A stretch of 64,000 nucleotides of DNA. It comes from Streptomyces eurythermus. GTDB lineage: Bacteria > Actinomycetota > Actinomycetes > Streptomycetales > Streptomycetaceae. The position numbers and the translations under genes are program-made. The DNA lies in NCBI RefSeq assembly GCF_014649115.1, contig NZ_BMSK01000002.1, forward strand, positions 551,848 to 615,847. The letters run 5' to 3'. Shown here piece after piece: positions 1-7,798 of this stretch. Position 1 is the first letter of the stretch; every line of letters starts with the position of its first letter. Under the pieces are notes generated by a model that worked only from the letters and a program-made list of their open reading frames with translations, was not told where the DNA came from and made no database searches.

Positions 1-50
1 CGGCCGTCCTTGCGGAGGATGTTCAGTATGTGGCGATCGATCGTGTCCAC
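1..50 (-). CDS. Lrp/AsnC-type regulator, N-terminal fragment cut by window edge
   Basis: Reading leftwards from a GTG at 50, the only residues in the window are VDTIDRHILNILRKDG. This matches the start of the Lrp/AsnC helix-turn-helix family, whose members usually begin with a 'D..D..IL..L..DGR' stretch. A GGGGAG ribosome-binding site lies six bases upstream of the GTG. The rest of the gene lies beyond the left edge, so ligand and targets cannot be judged. Confidence 0.6.
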   Translation of the reverse strand, partial: MDTIDRHILNILRKDG

Positions 51-349
51 GGCCAACTCCCCGAATCATGCGCGCCACGCACAAGTCGCGCGCTGAAAGC
101 TCCATTGCTCATTGAAGATCGAGTGAACCACGCTCAACACGTGCGTCATGATGCCCGGCCTGTCGCCTAGGGACCGCCGTCCTGACATCGTCATGATGTC
201 CGGGCGACCCCCGGCAGGAGGCTCGCACCGGCCAACCCCTATGGCGCGGACTCCGACCAGATGACAGGTGCGCGGGCATCCCCGGCACCCCACGGCCGGC
301 CCCACATCCTGGGGCCGGCCGGGTACCGAATCAGGTCCACCAGCAGCGA

Positions 350-547
350 TCATCGCGCAGGCCACACAACGGGATCTTCAAGGATGCCGTCGGTGGATGC
401 ACGCCCTCGCCCGGCCAGGCGTGCTTCTGAGACCGTGACTTCGACCGCAGGGAACAGTCGCGTGAACTCCACCGAGGCAAGTTGCGAGCCCAGTCCCCGG
501 GACAACGCGACCGCCCCTTTCATGATTCGCCACCACCTCAGGGTCAT
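350..547 (-). CDS. small hypothetical protein
   Basis: A 65-residue open frame starting at ATG 547 and ending at TGA 350. It has plausible composition (FTRLFPAVEVTVSEARL) and no recognised domain. The ribosome-binding site is poor. It could be the C-terminal stub of a longer lost gene. Outside this frame nothing else is visible between 51 and 615. Confidence 0.3.
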   Translation of the reverse strand: MTLRWWRIMKGAVALSRGLGSQLASVEFTRLFPAVEVTVSEARLAGRGRASTDGILEDPVVWPAR

Positions 548-615
548 ACCGCGAACGCCCTGGATCCAGGGACGGTCGGCCCTCCTCTTCGAAGACCGCC
601 CGCGGCGTTCACTCG

Positions 616-1902
616 TCAGTCGATGGTGTCGACGACCTCGCCGAGGTCGACGAACTTGAAGCCGGTGGCCTCGCGGTCGCCGTCGCCGGGCGTCTCCTCG
701 CCGTCCTGGACGACGAGGAGGCCGTTGGGGTAGCGCGTGCCGAGCGGGGCGTTGAGGGCGGCGGCGCCGTCGCAGACCTCGGAACCGTCGAGGGTGGTGG
801 AGGCCGCGGCGATGCGGAAGGCGTTCTCGTACTCGTTGTCCTCGTCGCGCTCGCGGTCGTAGGCGACGAAGGTGTTGTCGCCCTGGCTGGAGGCGAGCAG
901 GTAGCCGTCGCTGTCCGGCTCGTTGACCAGGGTCAGGCCCTCGACGTCGGCCGTCAGGTGCTTGCCGCCGAAGCCGGGGTCGGCGCCGGGCGTGCATTCC
1001 TCGGTCTGCTCGTCGTACGTGCCCGGGACGCCGTACCCGCGGACCTTGTCGATCAGGAGCGGCGTGCCGGTCAGGCCGGCGTCGATGCGCCAGATGCCGA
1101 CGTCCTCCTGCCCCGCGTACAGGGTGCCGTCCGCGGGGTCGACGACCATGCCCTCGACCTGGGGCAGTTCGCCGGGCTCGGCGCAGGGCGTCCAGGAGGT
1201 GCTGTTGGGCAGTCGGAAGGAGGAGGGCAGGTCCAGGGTGCGGACCTGGCGGTAGTCGACGGTGCCGGCCGCGGTGGGGAGTAGTTCCAGCAGGGCGATC
1301 CGGGTGCGGTTGCGCTGGCTGACCAGGGCGTAGGAACGGCCGGTGGCGTGGTCGGTCCAGGTGGCCAGGCCGTACGCGGTCTTCTGCTTGTTGATCTCGG
1401 CCTGGTCGGCGGAGAACACGGGCCGCGCCCCCGGGTCGGTGACGTCGGTGAGCGGGCCGCCGGGCTTGTCCGGGTCGATGCGGTAGATCCGCAGCCGGTC
1501 GTTGCCGCGGTCGCTGACCACCGCGACGTCCGTGCGGACGCCGCCCAGGCGCAGGCCCTGCACCAGGTCGACGTTGTTGAAGCGGCCTGGCTTGTCGTCG
1601 GCGCTCGGTCCGGCCGGGGCGGGGATCGACTGCACCTGGCGCGCGTCCAGGTCGTAGGCCCGCAGACCGCCCTGCTTGGCGGTGGCGATCACCAGGCTGC
1701 GGCCCGGGTCGGCGGCGTTGCGCCAGATCGCCGGGTCGTCCGCGTTGGCGTTGCCGCCGGCCTCGTCGTCGAACAGCGGCGCGGTCTCGGCCTTCGGCAA
1801 GACGGTGTCGATTCCGGCGGCCTGGGCCGGGAGGGCGAAGGAGGTCGCCAGTGCCGTGCAGAGAGCGAGCGCGGAGGCGCGGGATGCCAGACGTATGGTC
1901 AC
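616..1902 (-). CDS. secreted beta-propeller phytase
   Basis: A 428-residue exported 3-phytase-like enzyme expected to release phosphate from phytate in the medium in a calcium-dependent way. The start is a GTG at 1902 preceded by AAGGAAG. The N-terminus is a classic signal peptide: arginines, an Ala/Leu core, then AQAAG near residue 28. The mature part shows the beta-propeller phytase pattern, with DDPAIW near the N-terminus, NNVDL, SDRGNDRLRIY and a late VEGL segment. Length fits the family. It stands alone; the hairpin at 2060-2105 separates it from the upstream metalloprotease. The frame could open further upstream but that part lacks a signal peptide and RBS. Confidence 0.88.
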   Translation of the reverse strand: MTIRLASRASALALCTALATSFALPAQAAGIDTVLPKAETAPLFDDEAGGNANADDPAIWRNAADPGRSLVIATAKQGGLRAYDLDARQVQSIPAPAGPSADDKPGRFNNVDLVQGLRLGGVRTDVAVVSDRGNDRLRIYRIDPDKPGGPLTDVTDPGARPVFSADQAEINKQKTAYGLATWTDHATGRSYALVSQRNRTRIALLELLPTAAGTVDYRQVRTLDLPSSFRLPNSTSWTPCAEPGELPQVEGMVVDPADGTLYAGQEDVGIWRIDAGLTGTPLLIDKVRGYGVPGTYDEQTEECTPGADPGFGGKHLTADVEGLTLVNEPDSDGYLLASSQGDNTFVAYDRERDEDNEYENAFRIAAASTTLDGSEVCDGAAALNAPLGTRYPNGLLVVQDGEETPGDGDREATGFKFVDLGEVVDTID

Positions 1903-2059
1903 GTTTCTTCCTTGTATGAGGGAGTTTGTCCCGATAGAGAAGACCCTCGCGGACATTCTTGTCATGCCCACAGCAGAAAAGTGGACGGCGGTTGAACACA
2001 TCGCGAAACCCGCGGAGTAAAAAGCGGGCCGCTTTCACCGGCTGCGCACGCGTGCGGCG

Positions 2060-2105
2060 GCTCCCGCGGCCGGAGCGCCCGAGCAGGGCGTCAGGCCGCG
2101 GGAGC
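2060..2105 (-). terminator. 12-bp perfect inverted repeat, likely terminator of the M4 protease gene
   Basis: GCTCCCGCGGCC at 2060-2071 pairs perfectly with GGCCGCGGGAGC at 2094-2105 across a 22-base loop. It lies 19 bases past the stop of the leftward metalloprotease gene. There is no T-run, which is common for Streptomyces terminators. Confidence 0.65.
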
Positions 2106-2123
2106 ATCGCTGAGCGGGCTCGG

Positions 2124-4271
2124 TCAGCCGATGGCGATGTCGTCGACCAGGAAGACGGTCGACAGGTAGGTGTCTTCGGTGCCGGCGAACTCCAGTTTCA
2201 CCGTCTCGCCCTTGTAGGCGGACAGGTCGACGGTCTTCTGGACGTATCCCGCGCTCGCGTTGGCGTTGGAGTAGGTGGCCAGGGTGGTGCCGTTGACGTT
2301 GACCTTGAGGGTGTCGTAGGCCGCGGAGCCGGACTCCTGGGTGGTGACCTTCAGCCAGAAGGTGAGCCTCGGGGCGCCGGTGGAGGGCACCGCGATGTTC
2401 GACTGGGACAGGGACTCGACGGCGTTGGTGCCGTAGCCCATCATCCAGGCGTACCAGGACCCGTCACGTGCGGCCTGCAGGGACGAGTTGGTGATGATGT
2501 CGTCGCTCTGGGTCCAGCCGCTGGTGCCCTGCTCGAAGCTGCCGTTGGTCAGTGCGTTCCCGCTGGGGGGATCGGTCGGATCGGGGGTGGGGGTGCCGGG
2601 GTCGGGCAGGGCGGTGCCGACGCTGACGGCGGCCCCGGCCTTGGAGATGAGGTACCGCTCCTGGGAGTTGGTGCCGTACAGGTCGGCGGCGGCCTGCAGG
2701 GTGGCGGTACGGGCACCGGCATAGTTGGTGGTGGAGGTCATGTAGGTGGACAGCGCCCGGTACCAGACCGCTGCGGCCTTCTCCTTGCCGATGCCCGCGA
2801 AGGTGTCGTTGTTGCAGGTGGTCCCGTTGTGCGAACGTCCGCCGATGGTCTTCGCCCCGGTGCCCTCGGCCGCCAGGTAGAAGAAGTGGTTGCCGATGCC
2901 GGAGGAGAGGTGCACGTCCACCGAGCCGGCATTCGAGTTCCAGCAGGACAGCGACCTGCCGTCGGCGGAGGGGTTGTCCATCCGGCGCATGTAACCGCCG
3001 GTCATGTTGAGCTTCTCGCCGATGTAGTAGTCGCCCGGGTCGCTGCTGTTGTTGGCGTAGAACTCGACCATGGTGCCGAAGATGTCGCTGGTGGCCTCGT
3101 TGAGGCCACCGGACTCGCCGGAGTAGGTGAGGTTGGCGGTGGCGGCGGTGACGCCGTGGCTCATCTCGTGGCCGGCCACGTCCACCGCGGTGACCGGGGT
3201 GTTGCCGTTCTGCGAGGAGCCGTCGCCGAAGTACATGCAGAAGCAGTTGTCGTCGTAGAAGGCGTTCAGCAGGCTGTTGTCGACGTGGACGTAGGCGGGG
3301 GCGCCGCGGCCGTCGTTGCGGATGCCGGAGCGGTTGAAGGCGCTCTTGTAGTAGTCCCAGGTCTTCGCCAGGCCGTAGGAGGCGTCCACGGCGGCGCTCT
3401 CGCGACTGGAGTTGGTGCCGTTGCCCCAGGAGTTCGTGGCCTTGGAGAAGGGCCGGGCGTTCTGCCTCGGGTTCGACTGCGGGCTGTTGTACGAGTCGTA
3501 GACGACGGTGCCGCCGTGCGCCGCGTCGGTGAGGGTGTAGCCGCTGCCGGACTGGGCGGTCTCGATGGAGACCTGGCCGACGGTGACACCGTTGCCGGTG
3601 CCCGTGATGTTCTGGTGCAGCTCGTACTGGTCCAGCGGGGCGCCGCTGGACGCGTCGACGATCACCGCCTGCCGCGAGGCCGGGCCGTTCTCGCCCGCGC
3701 CGGTGACGGTCGAACGGTAGGCGAGGACGGGCACCTTGCCGACCGCGTACACCACCAGGGTGCTGTCCTTGCCGCCGGCCTTCGCGTGCCTCACGTGCTT
3801 GGCGTGCCGCACGGCCGCAGCCGAGGCATCGGTCGCCGTCAGCTTCGGCGTGGTGCCGGATATCCGGATCGCGCCCTGGTGCGCCAGGTCCGAGCCGGTG
3901 ATCCTGCCGTTCTTGGCGAGGTGCACCACCAGGTCGCCACCGATGACGGACAGGCCTCTGTAGGTGCGGTCGTAGCGCACGTGCCGGGCACCGTCGGCGT
4001 CGATCATGACGTCCTTGGCCACCAGGCGCTCGTCGGGGCCCAGGCCGAGCGCGCGGGCGGTGGCGGCCGCGTTCCGGCCTGCCGTGCGTATCGCCTCGCC
4101 GCGTGCGTCGGCCGTCATCGCCCGGAAGCCGGCGCCGGGCCGGGCGGCGGAGGCGCCGGCGGCCGTGGTGGACTGGGGGGTGGCGGCGGTGGACTGAGTG
4201 GTCGCCACGGCCACGGAGCCCAGGGCGAGGGCTGCCGCGACAGCGGCTGCCAGGGCGTTCTTGCGGTTCAT
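2124..4271 (-). CDS. secreted M4 (thermolysin-like) zinc metalloprotease
   Basis: A 715-residue exported neutral protease. ATG at 4271 opens a signal peptide (MNRKNALAAAVAAALALG). A propeptide with FTP/PepSY character follows (about 50-210), then the M4 catalytic domain (about 225-560). Zinc ligands are HEMSH in VAGHEMSHGVT (near 373) with the glutamate of GGLNEATSDIFG; the active-site histidine lies in VHLSSGIGNHFFYL. A Pro/Thr linker (TPTPDPTDPPSG) leads to a C-terminal beta-sandwich of about 140 residues (NALTNGSFEQGTSGW...), a type common in secreted bacterial metalloproteases and often used in binding or removed on maturation. It is divergent from the LuxR-type regulator at 4449, which is a plausible regulator. 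The frame continues past 4271 only as antisense noise. Confidence 0.93.
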   Translation of the reverse strand: MNRKNALAAAVAAALALGSVAVATTQSTAATPQSTTAAGASAARPGAGFRAMTADARGEAIRTAGRNAAATARALGLGPDERLVAKDVMIDADGARHVRYDRTYRGLSVIGGDLVVHLAKNGRITGSDLAHQGAIRISGTTPKLTATDASAAAVRHAKHVRHAKAGGKDSTLVVYAVGKVPVLAYRSTVTGAGENGPASRQAVIVDASSGAPLDQYELHQNITGTGNGVTVGQVSIETAQSGSGYTLTDAAHGGTVVYDSYNSPQSNPRQNARPFSKATNSWGNGTNSSRESAAVDASYGLAKTWDYYKSAFNRSGIRNDGRGAPAYVHVDNSLLNAFYDDNCFCMYFGDGSSQNGNTPVTAVDVAGHEMSHGVTAATANLTYSGESGGLNEATSDIFGTMVEFYANNSSDPGDYYIGEKLNMTGGYMRRMDNPSADGRSLSCWNSNAGSVDVHLSSGIGNHFFYLAAEGTGAKTIGGRSHNGTTCNNDTFAGIGKEKAAAVWYRALSTYMTSTTNYAGARTATLQAAADLYGTNSQERYLISKAGAAVSVGTALPDPGTPTPDPTDPPSGNALTNGSFEQGTSGWTQSDDIITNSSLQAARDGSWYAWMMGYGTNAVESLSQSNIAVPSTGAPRLTFWLKVTTQESGSAAYDTLKVNVNGTTLATYSNANASAGYVQKTVDLSAYKGETVKLEFAGTEDTYLSTVFLVDDIAIG

Positions 4272-4448
4272 CGCAATCCTTCCGCCAAGCCTTGTTGGGG
4301 AGTGCCGCGGAACGTCATCTGGGGTGCGGGGAGTATTCGGCGGCAGTTGGCTCGGCTGTGGCCATGAGGCTAAGGACGCGGGGGGTGGCCGACATCGGGG
4401 CAACCCCTTGATCTGGACGGGGAGGCCCGGTGGACGCACCATGGCCCG

Positions 4449-7172
4449 ATGCCAGACTCTGCGATGTGGATGAGCGCGTCCCACGAGGACGTTCCCGTGC
4501 TGCCGGTGGTGCCGGAAGATGTGAACGGCACCCGCCGGGTGGTCCTGTTCGGACCGCCCGGAAGCGGCAAGACCACGGCAGCCGGCGTCCTGGGACGGCG
4601 GTCGGGCCTGCCGGTCCTGCGGTTGGCGCCGGGCCCACAGGACACCGGGATCCCGTACACCGGGCTGCTCGAACTCGCGCTGGCGCTCCAAGCACTGCCC
4701 GCCGCACGAGAGCTGACGGCGCGACTGGACGAGGCAGCCGACCGGCCGGGCTCCCCGGACCGTTCCCTTTCGGCCCTGCGGCTGCGCCGGCAGACCGCCG
4801 CCCTGCTGCGGGAGGCACCACCCATGACGCTGGTGGTGGACAACGCCCAGTGGCTGGACCCGGCCAGCGCGGCCGTCCTGGGCTGGGCCCTGCGCCTGAC
4901 CCCGGACCTTCCCGTCATCGCCGCCGAGCGCACCTGGCGCCCGGAGGCCGGAGGCCACTGGTGCGGCGAGGACGCGTACACGGTGCGTGTTCCGGCTTTG
5001 ACGGCCGGCCAGCTCACGGTTCTGCTGTCGCCCTACCGGCTGCCCCCTCGCGAGACCGCGCGGATCCACGCGTGCAGCGGCGGGAACCCGGCCCTCGCCC
5101 TCGCGCTGGCCGACGCCTCGCGCCCGCTCCCGGACCGGGACGGTGAAAGCGAGTCGGCCCTGCCGCCGACGGCCCGCCGACTGGTGGGCGAGTGGCTGGA
5201 CGAGGTACCGGCCCAGGTACAGGAACTGCTGACGTTCGCCGCACTGGACGACCGGCCCGACCTCGAGCTGCTCGGCCGCCTCGCCGGTCCGGCGGCCGAG
5301 ACCCTCCTGGCCCAGGCCGAGGCGGCAGAGCTGGTCGACGTCGGGCGGGCGGACGGGAGCGTGCGGTTCACCGCCTCCGCGATCGGCACGGAACTCACGA
5401 CCCGGCTGCCGGGCACCACACGCCGCCTCCTGCACGCGCGCCTGGCCGACGCCAGCCGTGACAGCGTCCGCCGCGACCGGCACACCGCGCTGGCGGCCGA
5501 CACCGCCGACCCTCGTACGGCCCGGCACACCACACGCGCCGCCGACCGTGCCAGGCTGCGCGGCGAACACCTTCTGGCCGCCGAACTCTCCCTCCTCGCC
5601 GCCGAACGCACCCCGCGCGACGACACCGGGCTGCTCACCGAGCGGGCACTGACCGCGGTACGCGACGCCGCGCACTGCGGCGACCTCTCCCGCAGCCGGG
5701 CCGCCACCCGCCTCGTCCTGGAACAGCACAGCAGTCCCGCCCAACGCGTCAGCGCCCTCCTGACCCTGCTCGACGCGAGCGGACAACGCCTGAACGGCGC
5801 GGACGAACTGTTCGCCGAAGCGGTCCACGAGGCGGCCGGCCGGCCAGACCTGATCGCCCAGATCCTGCTCCGTCAAGCCGTCCGGGCCAACGTCAACGAA
5901 GGCGCTCCCCAACAGGCTCATGCCCTGGCCGCCCAGGCCGCCACTCTCGCCCAGGCCGCCGGTGTCACCACCACCACCGCCCTCGCCCTGACGATGCAGG
6001 CGCGCCTCCAACGCATCCTCGGCAGACCCGGGGCCGATGCCACGCTCGACCGAGCCCTGTCCCTGCCCCGCACCACGGCCGTCACTGCCAACACCACCCC
6101 GGAGCACCTCGCCGCCCGCCACGCGCTCTTCGACGACCGCCTGACCGATGCCCGAACCCTCCTGCTGCCCCTGCTCGTCCAAGCCCGGCGGGCCGGGGAC
6201 GCCGAGGGCACCGTGGACATCCTGCGCAGCCTCGCCGAGGTGGAGATCCGCGCCGGACGGTGCGCCCAAGCCCTCGACTACGCCGCCCGCGCCCAAGCAC
6301 TGACCGACGGAGCGGGCCTGCCGCCCGGGCCGGCCTGCTACACCTCCGCCCTCGTCGAGGGCACCGCCTCACGCACCGACCTCGCCCTCGTCCACGCACG
6401 CCGCGGAGTCGACACCGCCCGGCAGGACGACAACAAGGTCTTCCTCTCCCGCAACCTCTTCGCCCTCGGACACCTCCTCCTGGTCACCGGCCGCCCCAAG
6501 GAAGCTCTGCAGGCCCTGCAAGAGGTGCGGGTCCTCGAGGAACTCCAGCAGGTCCACGACCCGTCCGTCCTGCGCTGGCACCCCGAACTCGCCGAAACCC
6601 TCGTCGCCCTCGGCCACCTCGACCAGGCGCAGAGCCTGCTGGACTACACCCGCCGCGCCGCGACCGGCCTCGGCAGAGACGCGGTCCTCCCTTCACTCGA
6701 ACGCACCCGGGCACTCCTCGACGCCGCCGGCGGCGACTACGACACCGCGGCCCAGCGCCTCCACGACGCGGCCGACCGCCTCCACGACCTTCCCCTCGAA
6801 CGCGGCAGGACCCTGCTGGCGCTGAGCCACACCGAACGACGTGGACGCCGACGCGCCAGTGCCCGCACCGCCGCGCAAAGCGCCGCCGACCTCTTCACCG
6901 CCCACCAGGCACACCCCTGGGCCCAAAACGCCGCGCAAGCCCTCAGCCGACTGGAAGCCGCCCCCACAGGCGGCAACACCCACCCCCGTCTCACCTCTGC
7001 CGAACAACGCTGCGCCGAACTCGCCGCCGCCGGAACGAGCAACCGTGACATCGCCGCCACCCTCACCGTCAGTGTCAAGACGGTCGAGGCGACCCTCACC
7101 CGCGTCTACCGGAAACTCGGCCTGCACTCACGCGTCCAACTCGCGCACGCCTTCACAGCGGCACGTGAGTGA
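4449..7172 (+). CDS. large LuxR-family (LAL) ATP-binding transcriptional regulator
   Basis: A 907-residue regulator of the LAL type. The N-terminal AAA/NACHT-like ATPase has a Walker A (GPPGSGKTT, about 35-43) and Walker B-like LVVDNAQWLD (about 128-137). A long Ala/Leu/Arg-rich helical middle resembles TPR repeats. The C-terminal LuxR helix-turn-helix (about 845-905) contains LTSAEQRCAELAAAGTSNRD and VKTVEATLTRVYRKLG. Start ATG 4449 is the first good start; 4464 and 4473 are in-frame alternatives. The 177-base gap to the divergent metalloprotease probably holds both promoters. Such proteins typically activate catabolic or secondary-metabolite genes; the target here is inferred from position only. 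Confidence 0.9.
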   Translation: MPDSAMWMSASHEDVPVLPVVPEDVNGTRRVVLFGPPGSGKTTAAGVLGRRSGLPVLRLAPGPQDTGIPYTGLLELALALQALPAARELTARLDEAADRPGSPDRSLSALRLRRQTAALLREAPPMTLVVDNAQWLDPASAAVLGWALRLTPDLPVIAAERTWRPEAGGHWCGEDAYTVRVPALTAGQLTVLLSPYRLPPRETARIHACSGGNPALALALADASRPLPDRDGESESALPPTARRLVGEWLDEVPAQVQELLTFAALDDRPDLELLGRLAGPAAETLLAQAEAAELVDVGRADGSVRFTASAIGTELTTRLPGTTRRLLHARLADASRDSVRRDRHTALAADTADPRTARHTTRAADRARLRGEHLLAAELSLLAAERTPRDDTGLLTERALTAVRDAAHCGDLSRSRAATRLVLEQHSSPAQRVSALLTLLDASGQRLNGADELFAEAVHEAAGRPDLIAQILLRQAVRANVNEGAPQQAHALAAQAATLAQAAGVTTTTALALTMQARLQRILGRPGADATLDRALSLPRTTAVTANTTPEHLAARHALFDDRLTDARTLLLPLLVQARRAGDAEGTVDILRSLAEVEIRAGRCAQALDYAARAQALTDGAGLPPGPACYTSALVEGTASRTDLALVHARRGVDTARQDDNKVFLSRNLFALGHLLLVTGRPKEALQALQEVRVLEELQQVHDPSVLRWHPELAETLVALGHLDQAQSLLDYTRRAATGLGRDAVLPSLERTRALLDAAGGDYDTAAQRLHDAADRLHDLPLERGRTLLALSHTERRGRRRASARTAAQSAADLFTAHQAHPWAQNAAQALSRLEAAPTGGNTHPRLTSAEQRCAELAAAGTSNRDIAATLTVSVKTVEATLTRVYRKLGLHSRVQLAHAFTAARE

Positions 7173-7203
7173 CCCGCTCGGACGGCTACGGGAGCCGCCG
7201 GGC

Positions 7204-7440
7204 TCAGTCGTGTACCGGGCGACGACGTCTGGCCCGCACCACGGATCGGAACAGCTCGAACGCCGGCCCGCCGAGCGTCCGGGTGCAGCCCGGCCGTCTC
7301 GGTGGGGGCATCGATCCAGAGACGGGCACCCGGTTCGGTGCCGTACAGGTCGTGGACGGGGTGGTCGAGTGCCCAGCGGGTGACGACCGTGTCATGGCGG
7401 GTGGTCGCCACCCGACGGACCATCGTCGGAGGTGGGCAGG
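7204..7440 (-). pseudogene. unrecognised coding remnant, frameshifted
   Basis: Leftward frames carry protein-like text split over two frames (DTVVTRWALDHPVHDLYGTEPGARL, then GGPAFELFRSVVRARRRR ending at a stop at 7204). No single open frame with a start covers both. I do not recognise the family. It is a likely decayed gene between the LAL regulator and the subtilase. Confidence 0.3.
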
Positions 7441-7499
7441 TAGAACCCCCGGTCGATCAGCGTGCGTCCACGGCTCGTGGCGTAGGCGAGGAGACGTCG

Positions 7500-7735
7500 A
7501 TCCGGCAGTTCTCGGTGTGTCCGGCGTCCTCCAGGCGCTCCTCGCCGAACTGGGCGAATCGCTGCTCTCCTGCACGCTGCTGCTGCCCGATGAGGAGGAG
7601 CCGCTGACCCAGCGCTGGGAGATCAAGGAGCGCCTGGACCACGAGGTGGACATCGTCATCGACTTCTTCGTCGGCGAACTGGAGATCGTGCACAGGCGAG
7701 CGGGCGACACTTCGCGGTTCGAATGGCCGGCACGT
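7500..7735 (+). pseudogene. unrecognised coding remnant
   Basis: Rightward text LLAELGESLLSCTLLLPDEE and QRWEIKERLDHEVDIVIDFF has charged/hydrophobic patterning typical of a real protein, unlike shadow frames. It lacks a start and runs without a stop into DNA antisense to the subtilase. Probably a truncated gene of unknown family. Confidence 0.3.
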
Positions 7736-7751
7736 GCGGAGCACGCGTGTG

Positions 7752-7779
7752 GGGGCGGCACGCGTGTGCGTGCCGCCCC
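7752..7779 (-). terminator. perfect 12-bp hairpin after the subtilase gene
   Basis: GGGGCGGCACGC (7752-7763) pairs perfectly with GCGTGCCGCCCC (7768-7779) around the tetraloop GTGT. It lies 20 bases beyond the subtilase stop. No T-tract. Confidence 0.75.
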
Positions 7780-7798
7780 TGTCGGCGGGTGCCGGGAT

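Noticed and set aside
1959..4367. An 802-codon rightward open frame
   Set aside because: Antisense to the M4 protease; glycine/valine-rich with no motifs.
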